Below, one piece after another: positions 8,696 to 16,140 of a stretch of 64,000 bases of DNA (positions are counted from its first letter, which is position 1; every line of letters starts with the position of its first letter). This stretch comes from Alkalihalobacillus sp. TS-13. Its GTDB lineage: Bacteria; Bacillota; Bacilli; Bacillales; Fictibacillaceae. The position numbers and the translations under genes were made by a program. The DNA is taken from assembly GCF_019720915.1 (NCBI RefSeq), contig NZ_JAHKSI010000006.1, forward strand, positions 1 through 64,000. Direction: 5' to 3'. Under the pieces are notes generated by a model, which saw only the letters and a list, made by a program, of their open reading frames with translations, was not told where the DNA came from and made no database searches.

Positions 8696-9146
8696 AACTT
8701 CCTCCTTGATCTACAAACTGTAATGCTGACATTACCATACACGTAACCGTCTTCCGTTCTGAAAAACCCTTTTCGATAGCTAATCCAAAGGGACCGCCAA
8801 TATCAGCATATTCGGATTCCAATAGTTTAGTATGCATGTATTGTTTTGAATCCTGGTAATCAAAATCCCAATTCACCCTGTCAGGGTGCATCAGGGCAAA
8901 ACGTAGCAGGAGGGTATTAAATTTGGTTTGTTTTACTGGTTGATATAATGCTGAAAATTGTTTGCAATGCATTTGCAGCAGGATTTTCTCTTCTTTCCGA
9001 ACTGGAAACTTAATATCATGACATTTATCCGATCGTGTCTTCCTTTTTTTCGGTTCAGTTTGAGTCGATGCGATCTGTTTTAATGGTTTTAGAGGTTCCT
9101 TTGCTTTCTGTTTTGGTTGTGAAAAAAAAGGATTGATATTTTCCAT
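8670..9146 (-). CDS. Unknown plasmid protein, basic N-terminus
   Basis: 158 aa, ATG start after AGGGAG. The first 45 residues are Lys/Pro/Gln-rich and likely disordered. The rest is a folded domain with K-F-P-V-R-K-E-E-K-I-L-L-Q-M-H and a run of hydrophobic and aromatic residues. No family recognised. It leads a two-gene unit with the 8063 gene and is transcribed in the same direction as repB. Confidence 0.6.
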   Translation of the reverse strand: MENINPFFSQPKQKAKEPLKPLKQIASTQTEPKKRKTRSDKCHDIKFPVRKEEKILLQMHCKQFSALYQPVKQTKFNTLLLRFALMHPDRVNWDFDYQDSKQYMHTKLLESEYADIGGPFGLAIEKGFSERKTVTCMVMSALQFVDQGGSYGEIIKQL

Positions 9147-9377
9147 ATAGGTCTCCCTCTTTCCTAGTTTTTATTAAGATTCACCATTTAACTAAGGGTC
9201 ACTTTTCCATTTTTCCATAAATTTGTATAAGTATATGGGGAAGAGAGGGTGTTTAGCACCTGACATCAAAAAAATGCTTATCCAAGTATCTTTCATTTCC
9301 CTTTCAAGAGGTTTAAAAGCTGTTTTATTCGTCGATAATGGAGGATAAGATCAGCAATGAAAGGGTGTATTAACCAT

Positions 9378-9473
9378 ATGGCAAAAAAGGGAATCAGCAA
9401 AAAGACAGCGACCGAGTTTGCTCAAGCAGCATCCAAAACAGGGGGCAAACTTGTATCAGTGAAAATCAAATAA
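9378..9473 (+). CDS. Possible 31-aa basic peptide
   Basis: ATG to TAA, rich in Lys, Ala and Thr (begins M-A-K-K-G-I-S-K-K-T). Codon composition looks coding, but the ribosome site (AAAGGG, 14 bases upstream) is poorly placed. It is followed within 10 bases by a 36-bp perfect palindrome that could end its transcript. Function unknown. Confidence 0.35.
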   Translation: MAKKGISKKTATEFAQAASKTGGKLVSVKIK

Positions 9474-9481
9474 CACATTCA

Positions 9482-9517
9482 AATTAAATAAACTAGTTTA
9501 AACTAGTTTATTTAATT
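9482..9517. repeat. CTAGTTTAAACTAG palindrome, copy 3
   Basis: A perfect 36-bp palindrome centred on AACTAGTTTAAACTAGTT, the longest of three backbone copies. It lies about 100 bp past the 3' end of repB. Confidence 0.75.
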
Positions 9518-9609
9518 GCTCGGAAACATCCTACTTCTTTTTATCAGCACAAGTTTTCCCAGGGTCACTTTTCCATTTATCCAATTTTCCATCGTGTTGG
9601 CCATAAAAA

Positions 9610-9634
9610 AGAACACCCAACTTTAGAGTGTTCT
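9610..9634 (-). terminator. Terminator of repB
   Basis: AGAACAC pairs with GTGTTCT. The hairpin spans the repB stop codon and is followed on the minus strand by a T-run (AAAAAA on plus). Confidence 0.6.
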
Positions 9635-10777
9635 CTCAAAACTATGTATAAATGCACTGTCGTTTTCTTCCCAAAATGCATGGGCCTCTTCACTTGTGTA
9701 ATCCTCATTCTTCATTAGATAGTCAATGACGGTATTTTTGATCATCCATTTTGGAATAAGGCCGCGTCCTCTAATCTCTGCATTATAGATGTGGTGCACT
9801 AAGGTTTGATGATCAGAAGCCTGTTGTGGTTCACTTGTATTTTCGACTTGATCATATCCCTTTTCCAGCATTGTGGTGACATAGCCAATTTTATTTTTAA
9901 CATTGCCTTTATGGATAGCAACTTGTAGAGCCTTGAAAACCCGATCTTCGCCGAAACTCATCCATCGCTCGAGAAGGGAAGGAGGTACATCTAAACTATG
10001 CTTATTCAATAACGGTTCTACGATGGATTCCTGATCCTGATCATTCGAAAACAAGGAAAGTTGTTGTCCTCGATCAGTTTCTTTCTCCTTATTTCTCTGT
10101 ATCAAGAAACGAACCTTAACCACTTTTCGGCCTTGCTTAATCTCATCAATATCAAATGAAAGATCCGTCTTTTTTTTCATCTCTTTTTGAGCTGGTTTCA
10201 ATACACGCTGTTTAAAATTACCATAAACCGGATAGGTATCCTGAACGCCTAGTATATCCCTGAGATGATCAAGATCAAACGTGCGTTCTTTTAGTTTCTC
10301 ATACTGCTTTAATAATTCATAAATTCGTATCGAATAGGAACTTTTCAATTTGACGACGTTTTCCAGACGATAGCTTGTAAAATGACTTTTTAATTCCAAT
10401 AAGTATGGTTTAAGGAATGGATCAAAACGAAGATCCACCGTGCCTTCATTCTCATTATAAGCGACATATGATAACCAACTGACCTGAATGACCTTATTCT
10501 CGAGTCGCATTTCAAACGCTTTTTTCATCAACTTCATTGTAATCTGTCGGACTTCTTCGTATTTGGACTTACTGGAAATCCCCAATAATTTCACAAATTC
10601 CTTGATACTTAAGGTATATGTTTTGAATTCCGTATCACTCGGCTGAATCTTACTTGCTAACATCAAGATAATTTTCTGTTCAATCAAGCCCAATTTGTAA
10701 TTAGATTCTACGAGCGCATTCGCTTTGGTGACAAGGGCATTCGTCTTCGGTATGAGATTGTATTGGTCTTGTGCCAA
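9623..10777 (-). CDS. repB: RepB/Rep_3-family plasmid replication initiator
   Basis: 384 aa, TTG start with GAAGGTGG upstream. The N-terminal 240 residues have the tandem winged-helix layout of Rep_3 initiators: N-A-L-V-x-(S)-N-Y-K-L-G-L-I-E-Q-K-I-I-L near residues 20-38, the S-I-R-I-Y-E-L-L-K-Q-Y segment and the L-K-P-A-Q-K-E-M linker. An extra C-terminal region of about 120 residues is likely a host-factor or partner domain. These proteins bind iterons as monomers to open the origin and repress themselves as dimers. Twelve iterons lie directly upstream, so origin and promoter are probably combined there. Confidence 0.9.
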   Translation of the reverse strand: MAQDQYNLIPKTNALVTKANALVESNYKLGLIEQKIILMLASKIQPSDTEFKTYTLSIKEFVKLLGISSKSKYEEVRQITMKLMKKAFEMRLENKVIQVSWLSYVAYNENEGTVDLRFDPFLKPYLLELKSHFTSYRLENVVKLKSSYSIRIYELLKQYEKLKERTFDLDHLRDILGVQDTYPVYGNFKQRVLKPAQKEMKKKTDLSFDIDEIKQGRKVVKVRFLIQRNKEKETDRGQQLSLFSNDQDQESIVEPLLNKHSLDVPPSLLERWMSFGEDRVFKALQVAIHKGNVKNKIGYVTTMLEKGYDQVENTSEPQQASDHQTLVHHIYNAEIRGRGLIPKWMIKNTVIDYLMKNEDYTSEEAHAFWEENDSAFIHSFERTL

Positions 10778-10842
10778 TTGGTACCACCTTCCATCAACCT
10801 ATTCTGACTCTATTATGTCGAACCCTAATAAATATTACAAGG

Positions 10843-11218
10843 CCCTGTTTTTGTTATAGTTCAGAGGGGGCTCTTTAGACCCTGTTTTTGTTATCTTTCA
10901 TCCTAAACGAGAAGTAACCCTGTTTTTGTTATAGTATTTCGCTATATCCCTACAAGACTTACAAAGTGGAGGCTCCTGGTGTTGTTATAGTTTGAAGTAA
11001 TTTTCCATTTATATAGGAATAAAGTCAGGAAATACCTCTTAAGTTGCATAAAAACACCCTGTTTTTGTTATAGCAGCCCTGAATAAGTTATACAAACCCT
11101 GAATTTGTTATTCTTTACCCTGTTTTTGTTATCTAAATAACCCTGTTTTTGCTATGTTTACCCCTGAAATTGTTATTCTTCACCCCGTTTTTGTTATGTT
11201 TGGCCCTGTTTCTGTTAT
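10843..11218 (+). repeat. Origin iterons (12 copies of CCCTGTTTTTGTTAT)
   Basis: 15-bp direct repeats start at 10843, 10880, 10918, 11057, 11077, 11097, 11118, 11141, 11162, 11183 and 11204, plus a degenerate one at 10972. The consensus is CCCTGTTTTTGTTAT; weaker copies change the middle (GAATAA, GAATTT, GAAATT). The seven from 11057 on are spaced 20-23 bp, about two helix turns; the first three about 37 bp. They lie upstream of repB, read toward the AT-rich DNA to the right, and are the likely vegetative origin. Confidence 0.92.
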
Positions 11219-11477
11219 TTTATAACTCTATAACTCTAGTATTTTCAAGGTTTGTTCAATGTCGAAAACAATAAAAAGAATGTAAAACATTGAAATAATA
11301 ATTTGTAAAAACAATAACAATGGTGAATGCTGTTGTCTACTTATATAACAACATTAATTTTCATACGCAACTTATATGACCCTTCTTTTGTTATATTAAA
11401 CTTAAAAAACATTAAAATATCGTTTAAAAAAAACTTAAATATATCGTGGAATTTCTTTAAATACGCTTTAGATTTTT
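11219..11477. other. AT-rich segment beside the iterons
   Basis: Very AT-rich DNA next to the iterons, with one more loose iteron-like sequence (CCCTTCTTTTGTTAT near 11380). A likely DNA-unwinding element of the origin. No gene is supported. Confidence 0.5.
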
Positions 11478-11621
11478 TACACGTAAGACTACGCTCTTAC
11501 AGCTTTTCCGTTTTCATTGATAACTTAAAAGTTTTCCTGACCACCCAGAATCGACATATATAACACTACTATTTCTGGGTGGTCAGGAAAACTATGGGTA
11601 CAAGGCTAGTCTTACGTGTAA
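11478..11621. repeat. Nested inverted repeats downstream of the origin
   Basis: The outer arms 11478-11490 and 11608-11620 (TACACGTAAGACT and its complement) enclose a 20-bp perfect inverted repeat, 11531-11550 with 11573-11592. The structure can fold as a two-level hairpin. It may be a replication terminator, a single-strand origin or a recombination site. Confidence 0.75.
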
Positions 11622-11801
11622 TTGAGGATTCAACGAAGATCAAGATTCAGAGAATTTCTGGTTGTTAGATCGCTTTCTACTTTCGAGATATAACTGTGGA
11701 TTCCCTTCCTATTTGGAGTATTTTCTATTCAAGCTCGATAGGTGGGTTATTTGGGATCTGAGTGTTACGTTTGGCTCGTGGAGATTTCCGAAAATTTTTT
11801 T

Positions 11802-11972
11802 GGCCTGTCCTTGCCTTTCCGGGAGCCTGGCGGTTAGGGAAGCGTGGCCCTGGGGGCCACGACTTCCCTAACCGCCCTTAGTTTTCTCAAGGCCCTGGGG
11901 GCCTTGAGAAAACTAAGACGGCCCCCTCCAAGGCAAGGACAGGCCAAAGGGTGGGAACCCCACCCTTTGGCC
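11802..11972. repeat. T-shaped cruciform element
   Basis: An outer 16-bp stem (11802-11817 with 11930-11945) encloses two separate long hairpins: 11829-11876 (GGCGGTTAGGGAAG arm, loop rich in G/C) and 11877-11917 (CTTAGTTTTCTCAAGG arm). A third hairpin, 11942-11972, shares its first bases with the outer stem. One strand can form a T or cloverleaf, or switch to the third hairpin. The layout recalls viral terminal repeats and single-strand origins. It sits at the change from AT-rich core to GC-rich array. Confidence 0.85.
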
Positions 11973-12049
11973 TCGTTTCGTTTCGTTCCGTCTCATAGGG
12001 ACGAGTCTACCCCATAGAGGGGTAGATATGCAAGTGTGAGAAGCTACTC

Positions 12050-12065
12050 TGTGATCAGCGTCACA
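12050..12065. promoter_or_regulatory. Orphan Crp-like operator
   Basis: TGTGATCAGCGTCACA, a TGTGA-N6-TCACA site like those that drive the array genes, but no good -10 box follows at the usual distance on either side. Confidence 0.5.
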
Positions 12066-12076
12066 AGTAAGTGTTA

Positions 12077-12307
12077 TCACAAAATTGTCAGGAGGAGGTT
12101 ATCCCCGCAATTGTCGTAATAAATTGGGCTTCCCATCGCAGTTTTATTAAGTTCTTCGATAAGTTCGGGGATAGCCCATTCTGGAATATCCGGAGAAACA
12201 ATAAACGTTACGCCGTTCGTCCCGTATCCATCATATGGATAAGGTTCAAGGGTGAGGCCCTGGTCTTCGATCGCAAGCAACGTTTCCGAATTCCTGTGGT
12301 TCATCAT
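12077..12307 (-). CDS. Small acidic protein, leaderless
   Basis: 76 aa, acidic, with P-D-I-P-E-W-A-I-P-E-L-I-E-E-L-N-K in the middle and a hydrophobic C-terminus. No family recognised. The ATG lies six bases after a TAGACT -10 box, so the transcript probably starts at the start codon and needs no ribosome site. I prefer this frame to the overlapping plus-strand frame because promoter, composition and start agree. It is divergent to the 12458 gene and shares its operator. Confidence 0.6.
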   Translation of the reverse strand: MMNHRNSETLLAIEDQGLTLEPYPYDGYGTNGVTFIVSPDIPEWAIPELIEELNKTAMGSPIYYDNCGDNLLLTIL

Positions 12308-12313
12308 GCGATC

Positions 12314-12399
12314 AGTCTAACGGACTATAGTAGTGGAATGCAAGGCGGTGTGACTGGGGTAACATTGGGCTTGCACAAGGTACCTATGGACGGTAAACT
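12314..12399. promoter_or_regulatory. Divergent promoter with shared operator
   Basis: The 18-bp operator GTGTGACTGGGGTAACAT is at 12348-12365. Rightward: TTGCAC, 17 bp, TAAACT (12394-12399). Leftward: TAGACT (12319-12314). Both -10 boxes are exactly 28 bp from the operator edge. Confidence 0.65.
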
Positions 12400-12457
12400 G
12401 GGCAGTGCCCCGGTTGGGGAGGGTTCTTTTAATCATTCGAGAGTGGAGACACTAAAC

Positions 12458-13054
12458 ATGCTTGAAGTAGACTTCCACAAGTTGGTGGCAAAGCACGTTA
12501 AGAATGCGCTTGAATACGTGGAAAGTTTCCCAGAACTTCACCGGCATTTAACACGTTTTGGAATTGAAGTGCGGGAAGAACGTGCAAATGTATGTTTTGA
12601 TAATGCCAATACAGAGAGGACAAAACGCGGAAGGATTCAGACAGTTCGAGGAAAGACACTCGACCCGGATCATTTTAGTAAAGGTGCAATCGAAGTAAAG
12701 TTTGCCGAAAATAGGCGTAAGCGTAATTCAGTTCGATCTTTGTATCGGATTACTTGGAATGCCGAAACCGAAATGTATCAGCTCACTGATCGTGAGATAG
12801 AGAATCACATTTGTGACCTCTTGCCTGTAGAATATAAGAATCTTTGTCAGGTTGCGGAGACGTTGAAGACTTCAAATCGAGACATACCTAGTGTGTTTCG
12901 AGTGATTAAGTCCAAGGCGGAAGACGGGTACCCACGTATTAGCTGGGCATGGGATAGTAAGCATTTGCGCGACAAGCTACGGCAACGCGCAGAGATTTTG
13001 AAACAAATTTCAAACCGTCCCGCAGTTCGCCGAGGACTAAAAAACCTTACATGA
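12458..13054 (+). CDS. Unknown protein at the head of the array
   Basis: 198 aa from the ATG at 12458; the frame opens upstream, but that part overlaps the promoter and the opposite gene. It is basic (many Arg/Lys), with mixed alpha/beta character and no recognised family. A stretch near residues 125-155 (E-Y-K-N-L-C-Q-V-A-E-T-L-K) recurs in the next gene as E-Y-K-Q-L-C-E-V-A-K-P-L-K, so the two share a module. Being first, basic and the largest unknown in the array, it could act on the array (for example as regulator), but nothing proves this. Confidence 0.6.
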   Translation: MLEVDFHKLVAKHVKNALEYVESFPELHRHLTRFGIEVREERANVCFDNANTERTKRGRIQTVRGKTLDPDHFSKGAIEVKFAENRRKRNSVRSLYRITWNAETEMYQLTDREIENHICDLLPVEYKNLCQVAETLKTSNRDIPSVFRVIKSKAEDGYPRISWAWDSKHLRDKLRQRAEILKQISNRPAVRRGLKNLT

Positions 13055-13058
13055 TGTA

Positions 13059-13087
13059 ATCCCCCGGACCGCCGTTCGGGGGATTCT
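13059..13087 (+). terminator. Terminator after the 12458 gene
   Basis: AATCCCCCGGAC...GTTCGGGGGATT hairpin followed by CTTCCT. Confidence 0.75.
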
Positions 13088-13110
13088 TCCTATAACCGAT
13101 TGGTGAGGTA

Positions 13111-13410
13111 ATGTCAAAATATCGAATTGAGAAAACTACATCTGGTGTAATCCTTATGAAAAAAGAAGAGAGTTTCCGGGTTGTATTAAAGAATCAGGAA
13201 TACAAACAACTTTGTGAAGTCGCGAAACCGTTAAAACTATTAAATGTTAGGATACGGACTTACACTTTGTCGCTTTCAGTTTTGTTTCAGTCCATTGATC
13301 AAAGCGAATTGATGGTGAAGCTAAACGAGTTGATTAAAGAACGGAATAGGTTACTCGAAACGATTACAGATCGAAATGTGATTCGAAAACAATTATGCCA
13401 ATTGAATTAG
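13111..13410 (+). CDS. Unknown protein sharing a module with the 12458 product
   Basis: 99 aa, ATG start after GGTGAGG. Residues about 25-55 contain E-Y-K-Q-L-C-E-V-A-K-P-L-K, like the C-terminal part of the upstream protein. The C-terminal 35 residues are a predicted charged helix (E-L-I-K-E-R-N-R-L-L-E-T-I). It has no promoter of its own, so it probably depends on read-through of the terminator. Confidence 0.6.
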   Translation: MSKYRIEKTTSGVILMKKEESFRVVLKNQEYKQLCEVAKPLKLLNVRIRTYTLSLSVLFQSIDQSELMVKLNELIKERNRLLETITDRNVIRKQLCQLN

Positions 13411-13441
13411 GAACACAGGTGAAGTGCGTACAAGACCTGTC

Positions 13442-13509
13442 GATGTGACGTACTTCACAGGGGCAATGTGATGTACGTCATTGTCTTTGAGACCATCATC
13501 GGGTAATCT
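13442..13509 (+). promoter_or_regulatory. Array promoter with two operators
   Basis: Operators at 13442-13459 (GATGTGACGTACTTCACA) and 13465-13482 (AATGTGATGTACGTCATT). The second touches the -35 box TTGTCT (13481-13486); 17 bp on is TAATCT (13504-13509). The operator is closer to the -35 box than in the other units. Confidence 0.65.
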
Positions 13510-13588
13510 TTGAGATGTCCGGTTGAGGGAGAGATCGGAACCCCGGAAGTACGGGGAATCTTGAGAATTCAACAGAGGAGCGCTTTCG

Positions 13589-13846
13589 GTGTTTGACGGC
13601 TTGCTTGATGAGCACTTCCGGCGTATGCCCGTTGCTGGCACGGGTCAGAGCTGGCGAGGGTGTAACCCCAAGGCGAAGAAGAAGAGGACGACTCGCGCCG
13701 GGAAGCCTACAGGGGTTATGCGAAACAGTCAAGTTGTTTCGCATACCTCGGAGGACTACCCTAAGAAGGTCATCCGCGCCAGGGAGTCCCGACAGTGGAG
13801 GGCGGAAGCCGAGGAAGCCGCGCGGGACTGGCAAAAACTAGTCTAG
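13589..13846 (+). CDS. Small basic protein
   Basis: 85 aa, GTG start eight bases after AGAGGAG. Rich in Arg, Lys and Ala, with a helical C-terminus (R-A-R-E-S-R-Q-W-R-A-E-A-E-E-A-A-R). G+C content is clearly higher than in the backbone and the composition is actinobacterial in style. No family recognised. Expressed from the two-operator promoter 13442-13509. Confidence 0.6.
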   Translation: MFDGLLDEHFRRMPVAGTGQSWRGCNPKAKKKRTTRAGKPTGVMRNSQVVSHTSEDYPKKVIRARESRQWRAEAEEAARDWQKLV

Positions 13847-13853
13847 CGAGCCA

Positions 13854-13885
13854 CGCCCCGGGCGGGAGAGACCCCGCTCGGGGCG
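13854..13885 (+). terminator. Terminator of the 13589 gene
   Basis: CGCCCCGGGCGGG...CCCCGCTCGGGGCG imperfect stem, followed by GTTCCCTTCTGTTCTG. Confidence 0.6.
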
Positions 13886-13901
13886 GTTCCCTTCTGTTCT
13901 G

Positions 13902-14110
13902 TTTGCACCTGCAAATTTGCGGATGCAAATTTTTTGGGGCTCCGCCCCAAACCCCGGTACCGCAGCTGGTTCCTTTGATCTGAAATGTCCGATTTGTCGG
14001 GGTCAGGCAAATCGGAAATGCGCTGGCGCGCATGCTGTTTTTTTGGAAGCCTTCGGCTTAAAAGGCATTCGCTTCGCTCATGCTGATTTTTTGAAAGGGG
14101 CTTCGCCCCC
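13902..14110 (+). repeat. R repeat, copy 1 (A and B parts)
   Basis: Starts with two overlapping TTTGCANNTGCAAAT palindromes (13902-13930). Then the A hairpin GGGGCTCCGCCCC, the TCTGAAATGTCCG element and a divergent B part (CATTCGCTTCGCTCATGC, GGGGCTTCGCCCC). The C part is missing; a nested hairpin stands in its place. Confidence 0.8.
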
Positions 14111-14111
14111 G

Positions 14112-14247
14112 CCGTCCTCCCCTTTCGAGTGTATCCCTCCGCTTCTCCCGGTCAAGGGGCTTTCGCGGCATATCCTCGCTTCGCTGCGGTATTCCACAAC
14201 CCCTTGACCGTCCGGCGCTCCGGGACGATGAGGGGATGGGAGGACGG
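14112..14247. repeat. Nested inverted repeat inside the array
   Basis: Outer arms CCGTCCTCCC (14112-14121) and GGGAGGACGG (14238-14247); inner arms CGGTCAAGGGG (14149-14159) and CCCCTTGACCG (14200-14210). Size and two-level design resemble the 1-139 hairpin. Confidence 0.7.
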
Positions 14248-14361
14248 ACGAAAAAAGGGCGGGGGAGCCCGGGACGGGGAACCGTTAGTCAGTCCGCTTC
14301 CTGTTGAAAACTGCTAGGTGGAGTCTAGCACCGGAAAGCGTATGTGCGCAAGCACCCGACA

Positions 14362-14416
14362 GTGTGAGGGAAGCCACATGATAGGGCTTGTGTTATCCTT
14401 ACTCCCTGGGTAGGAT
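14362..14416 (+). promoter_or_regulatory. Array promoter
   Basis: Operator GTGTGAGGGAAGCCACAT (14362-14379), TTGTGT -35, 17 bp, TAGGAT -10 (14411-14416). The GTG start at 14422 is only five bases on, so the message is probably leaderless. Confidence 0.7.
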
Positions 14417-14421
14417 GGACA

Positions 14422-14736
14422 GTGTCCGAACAACGGGTCAGCGAATGGATCATGATGATTCAGTGGTTTTTCTTCGGGATTATGGTGGTTGGCTTGATCG
14501 GGGTACGTACTTATAAATTGTTTATTGAAATTAAGAATATGCGCCTTGACGGGTATGAGGAGATGAATGAGATTTTTGATTGGGTGATGAAGTATCTTAG
14601 TCAAGGTGAACCGCATCTTATAAAGGCAGCGATCGTTTATTGCCGTTATATTGAGCATCATCCGAAGTCCAATGACGGACAACGGCACCAGGCGCAACAA
14701 TTGATAAAACGTGGAGAAGCACAGTTGAAAGCTTGA
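14422..14736 (+). CDS. Small membrane-anchored protein
   Basis: 104 aa. The GTG start lies at the predicted transcription start, so translation is probably leaderless. Residues about 10-32 form one transmembrane helix (M-I-Q-W-F-F-F-G-I-M-V-V-G-L-I-G-V). The cytoplasmic tail is helical, with Y-C-R-Y-I-E-H-H-P and a polar end. It forms a pair with the next gene (19-bp gap), which has the same single-helix-plus-tail design. Function unknown. Confidence 0.65.
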   Translation: MSEQRVSEWIMMIQWFFFGIMVVGLIGVRTYKLFIEIKNMRLDGYEEMNEIFDWVMKYLSQGEPHLIKAAIVYCRYIEHHPKSNDGQRHQAQQLIKRGEAQLKA

Positions 14737-14755
14737 TTGTTAAGGAAGGATTGTC

Positions 14756-15088
14756 ATGGAAATTCGTATTATTTTGCTCGCGATGGCCTTTCTGCTGTTG
14801 TTGTTGGAGCTTATTACACTGAGGAGGCCGCAAAAGCGGTCAAAGTCGTATGGATCCATTCGAGACATGGTGATGAATACCATTGATCAGGCTTTGACCG
14901 CGGAAACGATCGAAATGCGCAATCTGGCGGATGAACATCTGGTGCAATTGTTGCCTGATGTAAAGGATCCCATGTTGCGGCGAGCTATTTGTGAAATGAT
15001 ACCCTGTATCAATGAAGGCATGGTGGAATTGCAGAAGCAACAATCCATACCTCGTAGAATGAAACGGTATTTTTCTCGCCGAGGTTAA
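14756..15088 (+). CDS. Small membrane-anchored protein
   Basis: 110 aa, ATG start after AAGGAAGG. One N-terminal transmembrane helix (residues about 4-20, I-I-L-L-A-M-A-F-L-L-L-L-L-E-L), then a helical acidic tail (A-L-T-A-E-T-I-E-M-R-N-L-A-D-E-H) and a basic end (R-R-M-K-R-Y-F-S-R-R). Second gene of a two-gene unit with the 14422 gene; both probably act together at the membrane (inference). Confidence 0.65.
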   Translation: MEIRIILLAMAFLLLLLELITLRRPQKRSKSYGSIRDMVMNTIDQALTAETIEMRNLADEHLVQLLPDVKDPMLRRAICEMIPCINEGMVELQKQQSIPRRMKRYFSRRG

Positions 15089-15105
15089 GCATTCAGATTA
15101 GACAC

Positions 15106-15149
15106 AAGAACCGAACGGGTGTGTGGGAGGCCACCCCCGTTCGGTTCTT
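15106..15149 (+). terminator. Terminator of the 14422-14756 pair
   Basis: AAGAACCGAACGGG pairs perfectly with CCCGTTCGGTTCTT, followed by TCATT. Confidence 0.85.
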
Positions 15150-15186
15150 TCATTGCAGGGCTTCAGCGGTATGCTCGGCAGCGGCA

Positions 15187-15470
15187 AGCGGGATTCGCTT
15201 CGCTCATGCTGTCTTTCTTGGGGGCTATGCCCCCAAACCCCCTCGGCGTTGTTAATCGTGTCGCTTATGTATGATGGTGGGTTGGGGGGATTAAATGACG
15301 GGTGTGGTCGTTTTCCGTAGGTGGTGACGTTACGTTCCAGGCTTGATCAGGTTATGTCCTGTTGGCAAGATGGTCGCCTGCTTCGGTGCCAGTTGCGTAG
15401 TGGAAATGTGGGAGAGGCTCTGTTTACCATCCAAGCAGGAAAAGAACGCATGGAGGAGGAAAAGTCACGA
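15187..15470 (+). repeat. R repeat, copy 2 (B and C parts)
   Basis: ATTCGCTTCGCTCATGCTG, GGGGGCTATGCCCCC hairpin, then the C part to GCATGGAGGAGG. Frames across it are not genes. Confidence 0.8.
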
Positions 15471-15514
15471 CCCGTTGTTATCGCTCGCTCTATCCCTCTG
15501 GATATAACTGGAAT

Positions 15515-15566
15515 GTGCGAGCTGGGTCACACTAGTATTGAGTCGCACACTGGACCTTGCTAGACT
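15515..15566 (+). promoter_or_regulatory. Array promoter
   Basis: Operator GTGCGAGCTGGGTCACAC (15515-15532), TTGAGT, 17 bp, TAGACT (15561-15566); 28-bp spacing class. The leader begins TACATCGTTCGCA, shared by other units. Confidence 0.7.
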
Positions 15567-15610
15567 TACATCGTTCGCAAGAGATTGGGCGATATTCGAG
15601 AGAGGTTTAA

Positions 15611-15850
15611 ATGTCTGTCACTTTTTTTGCTACTAACGGTCCTATCATTGGTTACCGTGTAACCTGCCACTGCCCGGTAGTGGCAGAGAAAGCCGAAATC
15701 CTGGAAACGTATCAGAAAGCGCTCAAGGCACTAGAACCGATTGGACCTCGATCGAAGAACGAAACCCCGTTGGAGGGTTGCGAGGAACCCGAATTCTGTT
15801 TGTACGTTGGTGCTCATATCAAGATCATCACAGAAAATCCGATGCCTTAA
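15611..15850 (+). CDS. Small protein, actinomycete-like
   Basis: 79 aa, ATG start after GAGAGAGG. Contains C-H-C in the first third, a helix rich in Ala/Glu/Lys, and C-E-E-P-E-F-C-L-Y-V-G-A-H near the end. No family is recognised. It leads a two-gene unit; the next start codon follows its stop by three bases, so translation is probably coupled. Confidence 0.65.
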   Translation: MSVTFFATNGPIIGYRVTCHCPVVAEKAEILETYQKALKALEPIGPRSKNETPLEGCEEPEFCLYVGAHIKIITENPMP

Positions 15851-15853
15851 GAA

Positions 15854-16132
15854 TTGGAGGTCAATTTAGCAAATTCAAATGCACGCTGGATTTTGGGTGA
15901 TTTTCTGGGTTTACCGGATGATGATTTGTGTAATAGCATGAGTGCAGATGAATTTCTAGGACGGGTTACACTCGGTTTGACCGCTCCCTATGATGAAGGG
16001 ATGCCATCGTTTCAGGAAGGTAACATGATTGAATGCGGAAGGCCGGAAGGTTACGCACAAACGGTTTTGAATGCTCTGTACAACATTGGGCAATGGGCAA
16101 AGGATCATGGTCGGACCGTTTCTTATGGTTAG
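15854..16132 (+). CDS. Hypothetical protein of a streptomycete-type family
   Basis: 92 aa with TTG start; the GGAGG inside its first codons is too late to serve it, so reinitiation after the preceding stop codon is likely. The motifs N-S-N-A-R-W-I-L near the start, D-E-F-L-G-R-V in the middle and C-G-R-P-E-G-Y, then W-A-K-D-H-G-R near the end, recall a hypothetical family I associate with streptomycetes (from memory, not searched). A marker of probable transfer from actinobacteria. Function unknown. Confidence 0.6.
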   Translation: MEVNLANSNARWILGDFLGLPDDDLCNSMSADEFLGRVTLGLTAPYDEGMPSFQEGNMIECGRPEGYAQTVLNALYNIGQWAKDHGRTVSYG

Positions 16133-16140
16133 ACTTTGCT

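Noticed and set aside
11327-11871. Two frames (78 and 69 codons) between origin and array
   Set aside because: They cross the inverted repeats 11478-11621 and 11802-11972, which explains their openness.
12071-12457. N-terminal extension of the 12458 gene
   Set aside because: It would cover the divergent promoter and the opposite 12077 gene; the ATG at 12458 follows the rightward -10 box at a sensible distance.
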